A stretch of 64,000 nucleotides of DNA. It comes from Pomacea canaliculata. Lineage: Eukaryota > Mollusca > Gastropoda > Architaenioglossa > Ampullariidae. Made by a program: the position numbers and the translations under genes. The stretch is taken from contig NC_037596.1 in assembly GCF_003073045.1 (NCBI RefSeq), forward strand, positions 9,817,553 through 9,881,552, read 5' to 3'. The notes under the pieces were generated by a model. The model saw only the letters and a list, made by a program, of their open reading frames with translations. It was not told where the DNA came from and did no database searches. This document shows positions 42,871 through 52,780 of this stretch, piece by piece (the stretch's first letter is position 1; each line of letters begins with the position of its first letter).

Positions 42871-44547
42871 GGAAAGGGGTGGACACCCATTTATTCTAGG
42901 TAGCTATTCTTTTTTGGCTGTTGTACAGATGCATAACACATGCAATACAATACTTAGAGATATAAAACAAACAGCATTTGCACATAAGATAGCAGTCATT
43001 TAACAATGCATCTATTAAGCAAGCCATTCAAAACAATGTATATACAATCTCATCAGTTTTTGGTGCAATCACAGAGTTTATCGGAAATATTTCATCCACA
43101 CGTGTTCTTATCATCTTTTGTCTAAAACTGCTCTTAACACCCTTCAACACAAACTTTTTACATGTGATCTGTCATCTTATTATATATCGATATAACCTGA
43201 GAATGAAACAATATTCATTATGATCTTTAAATTATAATCATTTAAAAGTGTTCACTTCGCGTCTTTCTCTCCCCCTATATAACATGGATGCTAATGCTCT
43301 CCCACAACTCAGATACAGATGGCGCCTTAGATTCCTTAAATGGACGCTGAAATAACCCCGAGACTTGACCCAACCTTCCCAACTCCTTCTTTCTCTCTGT
43401 CCTTCCTTCTATTCTGTAATAGAGGTGTATCTCCTGGTACGACAGGTCGTGTAGTCCTCAAACAGTTTGAGTGGTGGATATCTTGAAACCAATCCCGGTA
43501 CCAGAGTCTCCCGAATACAATCATAAATTACATAACTTCAATATATGTCGATCATTCATACATCGCTGTCGGGTACATGCTGCGAAAATAGAAATGAACG
43601 CGCACAATTAATGCTCTATTATCAAATTTTACGTTTTATAGTATCTTCTCTTATATAATGCCTATTTAATTAAACTACACTACTCTTTAGATCGTGGTCT
43701 TCAGCATGGCCCGGACAGGCGTCCACACCCATATACATACAAAGTCATTGGTCCTTCATTCCATTTTGGAGATTTCGAACAGTTTTCTGAGGCAGATATA
43801 CACACATTCACACATAAATACACTAAAAATGTCAAATAGGAAAAGGTATCTCCATGTACTTCCACATCCACCAAAAGTTGCAAGCCAAGAAGACTGCGTC
43901 GAATAATTTTGGTGTACATGCCACTGATGTCAGTTTATCTGCCGATAATGAGAGGAAAACACTATGAAACAAAACTCGGCAAAAAAATAAAACAAACAAA
44001 AAAACAAGCAAACAAACAAACCAAAAAGCAAAAAAAAAAAAAACAAAAAAAAAACGACGACGACGACGACGAAAACAACAGTTAGTGACTACAAACACCC
44101 TTTCACTCCTTGTGCCTCGTGTTTTTTGTTTTAATCATCAGACTGATAAACAAGTTCATCAAATTCATAATGCCACTGAGGTTCTTTTCACTCTTTCCTA
44201 TAGTAATGTTCATTTTAATTCCGTGCAGTTTATTTAATTTTAAACATTTCATTAAAACATATATCTTTTGCATGTTTGAAGAATACAAAGTTTAAGATGT
44301 ACCTCACTAGAAATATAAAGTATCGCTAAGGTTAGCTTAAACTGTTTATTTATCTGTTTTCTAAATCTCCCCACATGGTTTATGGATCAAATTTCTTAAG
44401 TTCTCAAAAATACATTTAAAATTAAACCTACTTTAAATACAGTTTTACTGGTTTTAATTTCCAGCCTGTGAATGAAAAACAAAACTAAACTTAGGCGTCT
44501 ATCGTTAAGACTTTGCAGTCGAATAAATTTAAACTTACAAAACTTAC
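42871..44547. other. Non-coding spacer with simple repeats
   Basis: A-rich and CGA-triplet tracts at about 43980-44075 are the only distinct structure. If the Ig-like exon at 44548-44907 belongs to a working minus-strand gene, its next exons should be here, but I see no candidate with phase-1 entry and protein-like composition. Confidence 0.35.
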
Positions 44548-44907
44548 CAAGTCTGCAGCTGTTGTTCTTTATTTCCAGACTTCGTGGCATCTGGGAACAG
44601 TATTTGCATTCCAATAAACCCTCATGATCCGTATTCTGTTCAGTCACATCATATATAAATTTGTATGCATAAATGTCTTGTTTTGCCTCATCACACCAGC
44701 ATGTAGAACCATTTTCTTGCCCGAAGTTAGGTGGAGCTGATGCTTTGCATAATGTTGTTGTTGTGTTTTTGCCTGTGAAATCAAATGTGACCATACGTTG
44801 CTCAAAACATTCTTCATGACTAACTGTTGCTGTATTTATTTTACATGTAAAAACATTTTGTCCTTTTTTGAGTAGTGGACAAATCATTTCTTCTCCAACA
44901 GACAGAA
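44548..44907 (-). CDS. Orphan cysteine-rich, Ig-like extracellular exon
   Basis: On the minus strand a CTGTTGCAG acceptor and a GTAAGT donor bound a 360-nt exon that is phase 1 at both ends, like the Ig exons of genes A-C. It encodes about 120 residues with at least eight cysteines: EEMICPLLKKGQNVFTCKI, EECFEQRMVTFDF, TTTTLCKASAPP, STCWCDEAK and LLECKYC. There are potential N-glycosylation sites at NTT and NGS. The spacing GQNVFTC...LLECKYC fits an Ig-type extracellular domain, but the residues are not close to any domain of genes A-C. No signal-peptide, membrane or other exon could be attached on this strand. It is probably a real exon of another receptor gene whose remainder is missing, very distant or rearranged. 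Confidence 0.6.
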
Positions 44908-46107
44908 CTGCAACAGAACAAAAATGAACATTGTTATTCATTCTATATTTATTAATTAAAGATGATTCCAGCATATAATGAACCTATTTTTATGAGACAA
45001 GACCTGAGATGTTATAAGAGATTAAAATGGAGATTATTTTCCATTCTCAGGAAAGACTTTTCACATCAGCCTGGTTTACTGGGAAGAATTAGAGTGCTTC
45101 CACTATAGATATATCTGGAACGGGTGATAAGGAGGGTCTTTTGCCCTCAGAAAATACCTGATGACCAGCCCCACTGATAAGTGCCACATCTATGAAGAAG
45201 TATATGTACCACAAAATCTGAATTCAGAACTTTAGAACTTTACCAGACTGCACAAAATCTGAAGGGCAGAACCTAGTTCTGGCAGATTAACAGCTTTGGT
45301 CAATAAACACGCTTTCTCTGATAATGTCCTAGCAGCTATGCTATACACTTATTATAAGCTGATTTATTTTCACTTTTTGACTTTGACTTTTTCGCGTACT
45401 TTTATTCTCTCTTTTATTTAATGGTCGCATCTTCTAGACTTGAAGATGAATGCTGGGAATTTCTTCTTTTAATATTTCATTAATTCTATACCCAGGCTCT
45501 ACACACACTCAAATTACAATTTTTATGAAATACTATAGTTGCATCCTATCAAGCTTCTTATCTCAAAATGGATCTTTTGTACAGTCAAATTGGACAGGGT
45601 TCCCTCCTGAGAAAGGGAAAATGTTCCTGAGGTCCTAGAAAATACAATGAAACTTAAATTCCTAAATGTATAGAATGAGCGACAGAGCTGTGAAAAGAGC
45701 ATGAATTTCTTGTATTTGATATACCAAAGCTATAAAAAGCAGGTTTTTTAGGTGAGCAGCATGAAGGGGGCTCAGGACAATAAAGGTAGTTGCTTTAATT
45801 ATCAATTTTAATGAAGAAATGATGGGAAGTTAAGATGTCAGTAAATGCCAGCATGTATTTATCAAAAGATACAGGTGTGACAGAGGTAGCTAGTGACACC
45901 TATGTAGGATACAATAGGTAAGGTGCTGGATGACAACAACCCTGAGTAATGTGGCCCACATAATATATCTTCCACCTTTGCTGAGCTCAGTAACCCAATA
46001 CCAGCAACCCACACAAGATTAAAGTAATAGACCCATGACAGTGTTCAGTTGTGGTGAGATGTGATAGGCTGGTTAACCACCCCATATATCCCCTGTTACA
46101 CGGGTGC
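44908..46107. other. Non-coding, nothing recognised
   Basis: AT-rich sequence; short frames only. This should hold the signal-peptide exon if the Ig-like exon at 44548-44907 is functional, but none is convincing. Confidence 0.3.
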
Positions 46108-46715
46108 AAATGAATTAGTAATGATGCAATAGAGGAAATGTAATAAATATGGATTCAGATTTAAATGATATTACAGTAAGTATATGCCTGTGTACATAAA
46201 TGTGCACATGCACGTATGCACAAATATTTAGACATACATGCATATTTACACTTGAGTAGTAATTGAACTGTTTCTTTCATACACACATATACATGCACTC
46301 TTGCACATGCATGTGCATATATACCAAATACATTCACACAAGCACACATATGCAGATTCATATAGCCACACACATGCACACATACATAAATTAACAGGTG
46401 TACATCCATGCATTTTATGCACACTCTATCACACCCAGCTACCTCACTGAGAAAAGACATACATCCAAGGACATGTGCCACTCACACACAAACACCCACC
46501 ATATTCATAACACTTTTTCAACAGTATCAAAGTCAGGATGAAAGTGTTTTGCATGCATGCAATATACACAAAGATGCATATACTTAAACATTTTCTGAGC
46601 AAGCATTAAATACACCTCCATAAACACACATGTATGCAACACACACACATACACAAACACACAAAATAACAGGGTAAAGGTAGCTAGAGTACCCTGGTTA
46701 CACACACACACACAA
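46108..46715. repeat. Duplicated AC-rich block R5, copy 1
   Basis: It starts with GAATTAGTAATGATGCAATA and runs into several hundred bases of ACATAC/ACACAC-type low complexity. The same start and a similar degenerate microsatellite recur at 52055-52600. The long cysteine-, valine- and histidine-rich frames in it are repeat artefacts. Confidence 0.7.
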
Positions 46716-46725
46716 ACACATTTAT

Positions 46726-48262
46726 CAGGGCTTCTGCTTACGCAAAAAAATTGCGTACAGTACGCATTAAAAGTTCGGAGGACCCCTTCAATTTTCGTCA
46801 ATGGGGTCCCAGGGGACCCCTTCAAATTTGGGCGAAGAACAGATACAAAATTGGGTAAGTGTAGTGTCCGACATCATAGACCAACCTATTGTTGTCGTCT
46901 GCTGCAAGGCGAGAGTAGCTTCCCTTGCACTGAGTTTGTTTTCCCTTACCAAGAAGAGTTCCATTAAAGGCCGATATCTTCCCCCCGGGGGGAAATGAGG
47001 GGTATCGTCCGTGCGAGGGAAGGTAGGAGTACACGAGGTGCGGACTGCCATCGGCCAGTCGTCTTCAATTACTACCCGGACAAAAGGCGGGGTGGACATC
47101 ACAGGCACTGCCGACTAGCATGGCAATAAATCGTCTCCCTCACCCAGTACTTGCGGTAGGGTCTGAGCGCTGATGCGAAACGACTTCTATCTGAACATTC
47201 TGTCGGGGTTAGGACTGACTGTATTCTCCACAAACAAAACAAACTAGAATTTATAAAGGAGAGAAGAATGAACAGCGCAAATGACACAAACATAAAAACA
47301 ACTGAATTGATCGCATAATGGTCGGGTTAGATAAGCCAAGAAAAGACCTTGAGGGCACTATGTTGCAGTCGTGAATTGATGGCCATTTGTAAAAGTTCAA
47401 AGATTGGACTCAAACCGAGGTGTACTTTAGGTCAGTCATCAGGAGGAATGAACAGAAAATATTAAATATTATTATCCCCTCTTATGAGTAAAGAAAGATG
47501 TAAGGAAAGACAGTATGTTCAGATAGAAGCCGTTTCGCCTCACTTTTCTTAGACCCTACATCAAGTATTAGTCGGCTGAGAAAGGCGTTTTATAGCTAAA
47601 TATAGTTTGCAACTGAAACTCGTTTAATTTATTTGTACAGTTTCAAACACCTTCGATCCCCCTTCATCTCATGATTTACGTAACATTCAGAATCCACTGA
47701 ATGTCACTGAGCTGTGGGCGCCACGTCATGCCGAGGTTCGCTTTTCTACCTTGCACCAGATTTTTTTATCCCAACTTTTATACTTTTAGCAACGTGCCAC
47801 CTCTCGTTGATGTTTCTTACAACTCTAGTTCTCACTAACTTATTAATTGCCAGGTTACGGTCGAGAACTTCCTCTTGAATGATGGCATCTGAGGCATTCA
47901 TACTTTCATACATCCTCTCCCATCCACCACCAGGTGCAGCTTATTTAACTTATTTCAAAGATGTCGTTGACAGCGTGGTTAAATTCATTGCCTTAGAAAT
48001 GGAAAGAAAGTGCGCACCCCAAGTACAATGAGCATAAGCTCATCACAGATGCTTACACAGACTTCATGGCACAGAAATCTCGCCGTTTCTGACTAGACAT
48101 TAAAGTGCTTTGTGTGCCTGAAAGGCAGTTGAACAAAGCATGTTGATTTGTTGATTTTTTTCACATTGTAAAGGGACCCCTTAGAGTTAGCCTGGGACCC
48201 CTTAGAAATCTGAAGAAGGGGTCCCTGGGACCCCAAAGAATTTAGCCTTAGCAGAAGCCCTG
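46726..48262. mobile_element. Non-autonomous DNA transposon with terminal inverted repeats
   Basis: The left end reads CAGGGCTTCTGCTTACGC. The right end, reverse-complemented, reads CAGGGCTTCTGCTAAGGC, so the first 13 bases are identical. Both subterminal regions carry GGGGTCCC/GGGACCCC motifs (near 46775-46830 and 48172-48232). The flanks are CATTTAT (46719-46725) and CATTTAG (48263-48269), a probable 6-7 bp target-site duplication. The CAGGG terminus resembles hAT-type ends, though 8-bp duplications are usual there. A minus-strand frame at 46788-47108 is the only sizeable open frame, and no transposase signature was recognised. Length is about 1.54 kb. Confidence 0.7.
47146..47568. repeat. 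Inverted repeat nested in the TIR element
   Basis: Arms of about 60 bp at 47146-47204 and 47509-47568 are reverse complements with few mismatches (both contain CTTCTATCTGAACAT). They enclose about 300 bp. This could be a MITE inserted into the larger element, or the subterminal part of the host element. DNA of this shape can fold into a long hairpin. Confidence 0.65.
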
Positions 48263-48269
48263 CATTTAG

Positions 48270-49209
48270 TATGAAAAATTCAATTCAAATGTTGTTGACA
48301 TAAGTCATAAAACTATATTGACTGTCAAGTTAATTAAACCAGCACCAACATGGTTCAGATGTTTAATCAACATTCATCATTTTTTTTTCAAAGTTCACAT
48401 GTCTTTTTTTAATACTAAATTAAAGGGTATTTAACTCTTTTTAAATATGCTGTTGTTTAAAAAAGTGTGCAAATACCATCTCCCTCTCTCTCTCTTTTTT
48501 GTATTTTTATGTGTTACTGTAAAATGTATTACACAGTAATGACACTATTGTCTCACAGTGACCTAACCAGGACTGCACAAGATCCAGTGTGTTAAATATT
48601 ATAGTTATTTTTTTGGTAAGAAGCCCATATTAAAACATCTTGGACAGCAATAAGGAAAAGTCTACAACTGTATGAATCTGGAAAATCGAATTTCTTTATA
48701 GATGCAATGAAAATAATTATCAGAAAATAACTGTGCTATAACATTATAGAGAAGGGCATAATATAATCTTTATATTGGAATTTATAGAACATGTTATTAA
48801 ATCAATGACATGTGTTTATGATTTCATATCTCTACCAACAATCAAATGATCAGAAGTGGAGAACATTGAAAATTGTTGGGTAATGATCAGCATTAGTTTA
48901 TGGTCTTTGTATACAAAAAAAAATATATTAATATCAAACATGCTTCTGCCTGCATGTATACACTGGGAAAATGTGACTTGCAGATGTATCTCCTTAGTCT
49001 GTAAAAGTGATGTCATACAATTCTATTTGTCCTGTAGTAATGAAATATTTATTTAGATATCTTTAAATGCTGCTCAACATTGTAAAGATGGCCCCATCAT
49101 ACCAATTGTAAGTCAATGATGTTGAAGTGACCAAATCAAATAGTCCCTCCCTTTTTCTTACTGTCTCTCTCTTTCTCTTACACACAAAAAACATGAATAC
49201 AATGTGAAG
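48270..49209. other. Non-coding, nothing recognised
   Basis: AT-rich spacer with a CTCTCTCTCT run near 48481-48495. No exon or RNA gene was seen. Confidence 0.35.
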
Positions 49210-49370
49210 AAAGCCAAAGAACTCAGAGAAAATCATCAATGCTCAGCCCTGTAAATAGGTTTCTTATCCAGAAAGAGTAATGTCAACACCAAGATTTGAA
49301 CGCACAACACTCAATTTTTACTGTTGTGGACACTTTAGCTACTGCTCATCAAAACACTTCCCAAATATCT
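49210..49370 (-). mobile_element. tRNA-derived SINE, copy in minus orientation
   Basis: On the minus strand the head contains a box A-like TAGCTAAAGTG and, about 45 bp later, a box B-like GTTCAAATC, the RNA polymerase III promoter pair of tRNA-derived SINEs. After it come the body sequence TTTCTGGATAAGAAACC and GAGCATTGATGATTTTCTC. A diverged second copy lies at 56000-56145, and a body-only piece around 52550-52600. Confidence 0.6.
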
Positions 49371-49620
49371 TAACAGGCAAAGAGCAATTATCTTTTGAAA
49401 GAAACACGTACAAGCCAATGCACATGTGCAATAATACATGCTGTTTTACATGTATACACATGCCAGCATATTTGCACACTAATATATCAAAACATGCACA
49501 CAGAGATTTATATTAAAAGACATGTATGGAGACAAAGCAACACAAGAATACACACATGCACACCTGCTTATATAAATAATCACACACATGTGCATACACA
49601 GGTGTGTACACACTTTCTAA
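49371..49620. repeat. AC/AT-rich degenerate microsatellite
   Basis: A tract of CACATG, ACACAT and GCACAC words follows directly after the SINE head. The same SINE plus microsatellite arrangement recurs at 56000-56400, so the two probably spread or duplicated together. Confidence 0.7.
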
Positions 49621-51153
49621 AAAAAAAAATCATTAAATGTTGTATACCTAAGTCTTGAAACACTAATTGACCCTTAGATAAAACTAATATCCATCTATAT
49701 TTCAGAAACTGAATCCAAATAAATTCTTTCTGAAAAATATTACATATTTATTATTAAATACCAGTTGAATATAAATACAACTAATTACTTTCAAAACATA
49801 CTGTTAAGAAAAGCATGCAAACACTTCAACTCTCCTTTTACATGTGTGTGTATGTGTGTGTGAACTGTAAAATTAATTATGCATTGTGTTATGTAACCTA
49901 ACCATCAGGACCACACAAGATAACATGTACACACAAAAATATGTATAACAGTTTTGACTCTTTATCAAAGTCAGAACTGACAGATATAGTGTAGTAATTA
50001 GAAGCATAATTATAGGTAGTCCTAATGAAAAATACACCTATATGGTATTGAATATCAGTTATAGGTAAACCATCATTGAAGACTTATTGTTGTCAAGTAA
50101 AATATTTTGGGCATACAACCCCTCTTTCCTTCTCTATACATCCACACACATATAACATGTATTAAGTTTGCACAATTCTCACCAGTGTTCCAAAGGTACT
50201 CGTAAAGAGTGGGAGAAAAGAACACAGTAAACAGACATGCACATACGTACAGACACAAAAATACATATCAACCAACGGCATTTCATGATGTATTGGTGTG
50301 TCTTTGCTTAGCATTAGAACTTTCATTTGTTGTACACCTTTTAACTGCATGTTTATCTTGTGATCAAGAGTTGTGCTTTGATTCGATTTGCAATTCATAT
50401 TATACCGATTTTGTAGGCAGATTCTCATATGCTGTTCTACATACACACACATACAAGGAAGCGTAACCATGCAACACGTGATGTCCTTGATGGTTACGTA
50501 GGGGTGGACTGACTACAACAAAGATGGAAATTGCACACAACTGTAGATTTTATTCAGTCTCACTCGACGGCTGGCCTGCCGTACCACTCTCACTTCCAAA
50601 ATAAAAAAGCCTCTCTTAACTTGCAACAACCTAATGATAGATAATGAAGTCGATCAAAGAATCGCGGAAGTAATTGCTGACATTGATGACAAGCTGAAAA
50701 TCTGCACACCATCGTCTGCTATATTATCTTGCGATCAAGGGTACTGTGATCACATATATGTTTTCTTTAGTATAGTCACTACGATAGCCTACCTGAAGGC
50801 AAGAAGACCAAATACAAAAGTGGATGAAATTTGTTCATTTTGTGTAGCGATGAGTGCTTACATTCAACCATGCACCTGCCAGGTGGCGCTCTAGCCTTGG
50901 ACATAGGACACACCTTTTGCACGGACCTACATTTCCGCTCCGTAACCTTCCATGGCTGGGCGTCCTGTAATGCGTAGTTTTTTCAAGAAAAAGAAAGGTT
51001 CCACACGATTCTCCTCTAGAACACATTACTTGTGTTAAACGTGTATTAATTGTCTGCCAGTCTGGTCTCTATAATTAGACGTTTGCTGTAAAGCTTACGC
51101 GCACTCCCCGTGCATTCTTCGTCTGCTTAAATTATTCACTTTAATGTCAAAGA
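49621..51153. other. Spacer with one unexplained ORF
   Basis: Mostly AT-rich. The plus-strand frame 50634-50894 encodes 86 residues with fairly protein-like composition (NEVDQRIAEVIADIDDKLK, a possible amphipathic helix, then a CDQGYC segment). I do not recognise a family and there is no clear start context or splice border. It may be part of an old transposon. Nothing else was seen. Confidence 0.3.
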
Positions 51154-51770
51154 GGGCCGCCGAGAGCCAGCCCGGGCCCCGGGACAGACGACCTCTCAGG
51201 GCCCCTTGTACTTGTAATCGTAAATTATTTTCCCAGTATATAATGTATGTTTACAATTCGAATTACAGCGGTCCGGTGGCGCAACGGTTAGCGCTGTTAG
51301 CGCCTGTCGCCAATACAGTGAAGGTTGGCTGTCCAGAGTTTCTCGTCTCGGGTACGCTGTTCTTTCTCTGCACGTGGCATCTGTTTACAGGGCTGGCTGC
51401 TAGCCTTAGTTGCTGGCACGGCGTAAAACACCAAATCCCCCCCCCCCCCCTCAATTCGAATCTCAATATCTACACTTCATTCAGTAACGAAATATAGACT
51501 GCAAACATTAGGACATGTACACTAGGACTACTTGAACATAAAGTTGTTTACATGCGAGTGGTTAATAAATGAGGACAAATGATGTTAAAGGATCAGACTT
51601 GTAGCACCCCGCTCCACAGACAGCTTGGGTGTTCTGTCCTAACCTTTCTTTAAAAGAAAAGGAGAAGAAGAAAAATAAAATCCACTGACCAAGGCCGGGC
51701 ACCCTTGACAGCCGCGCGGGCCCGGGTACACCCGACCCCCTCTCCCGCCCCCCTTGTCAGGCCTGATGTC
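51154..51770 (+). repeat. Dispersed repeat R1, copy 2, interrupted by a SINE
   Basis: Both GC-rich ends and the purine-rich stretch match the 6262-6550 copy closely. The left part ends at 51263 and similarity resumes around 51622 (CTTGGGTGTTCTGTCCT). Part of the extra length is the SINE at 51264-51451; the rest may be sequence lost from the other copy. Confidence 0.75.
51264..51451 (+). mobile_element. tRNA-derived SINE with perfect target-site duplication
   Basis: A 188-bp insertion beginning TACAGCGGTCCGGTGGCGCA contains a tRNA-like box A (GGTGGCGCAACGGTTAGCG). A degenerate box B region follows (GAGTTTCTCGTCTCGGG), then a unique body, and it ends in a C-run after CGGCGTAAAACACCAAAT. It is flanked by the identical 10-bp repeats CAATTCGAAT at 51254-51263 and 51452-51461. 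The second copy is followed by sequence also found in the uninterrupted R1 repeat, which shows the insertion precisely. Confidence 0.8.
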
Positions 51771-52039
51771 AAAATGTCATTTTCTAACAAAGTAGATCGA
51801 TCTTTTTGACCACAGTCTATATAGTCGATTCTAAAGTAATAATAAAGTAATAATAAAGCCCAATTTCATTAATATTTCATTCTTACCACCTTGCAGCTTT
51901 ATGGATGCAAGTAACCATTGGCAAATTAAAGGCAATCTATTGTTATTAATGCAGTGGCTTTAGAATGTAAATTGCCAATTTTAATAAGAAAGGTATATAG
52001 TTAAGAAAATATCAGTAAATACCATGTAGCATATATCTG

Positions 52040-52600
52040 TCAAAAGGAGGTCCAGATGAATTAGTAATGATGCAATAGAGGATATGGAATAAATATGGAT
52101 TCATATTAAAAATTACACATGTATGCACAAATATTTAGACATATAATCTGCATACTTACTATTTCTTTCATACACACATATACATGCACTCTTGCATATG
52201 CATGTGCACATACACCAAACACATTTGCAGAAACACACACATGCAAATGTATATATATACACACATACATATGTACAGAGGTGTACATTCATGTACATTT
52301 ACATATACATACCTACATAGGAAAACACTCAATCACACATATCCCACTACCTCATTGAAAAAAAAACCATATATCAAGCACATGTGCTATCCTCACATAC
52401 AAATACCCAGCATCTTTTCAACATTATCAAAACCAGTATGCAAGTGCTTTACATGAATTTCACATAAAGATGCATATACTGAAGAAGGCATCAAATACAC
52501 CTCTGTAAAAACATGTGCAATCAGCATGACACAAACACATACAAAAAACATAAAGGTACCCAGAGTATCCAGAGAAAATTATCAGTTCTCAGTCCTATAA
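52040..52600. repeat. Duplicated AC-rich block R5, copy 2
   Basis: It starts with the GAATTAGTAATGATGCAATA landmark seen at 46110, followed by TATGCACAAATATTTAGACAT and ACATAC-type low complexity. It finishes with a SINE-body-like piece (GGTACCCAGAGTATCCAGAG). Orientation is the same as copy 1. Confidence 0.65.
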
Positions 52601-52780
52601 AAATATTGTAAGTTTCTAGATTGTCATTTTACTTCTGTGATTCTTCTATATCTTATACATGCTGCTTTTTTAAAATGCGGTTCGTAGAGTTGCTTCATTT
52701 TAATTCCTTGTTGTACACTAGGAAAAAAAACAATAATAAGTATGATGTTTATAAAAGAGATAGCTGTTTTTGTTTTTCAG

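Noticed and set aside
44041..44098. Phe/Arg-rich minus-strand peptide as a coding exon
   Set aside because: It arises from A-rich and CGA triplet simple repeats.
46161..46825. Cys/Val-rich minus-strand frames of 106 codons
   Set aside because: They are products of AC-rich degenerate microsatellite sequence.
51264..51340. A functional tRNA gene
   Set aside because: Only box A is well kept; the acceptor stem and box B are degenerate, and target-site duplications show it is a SINE.
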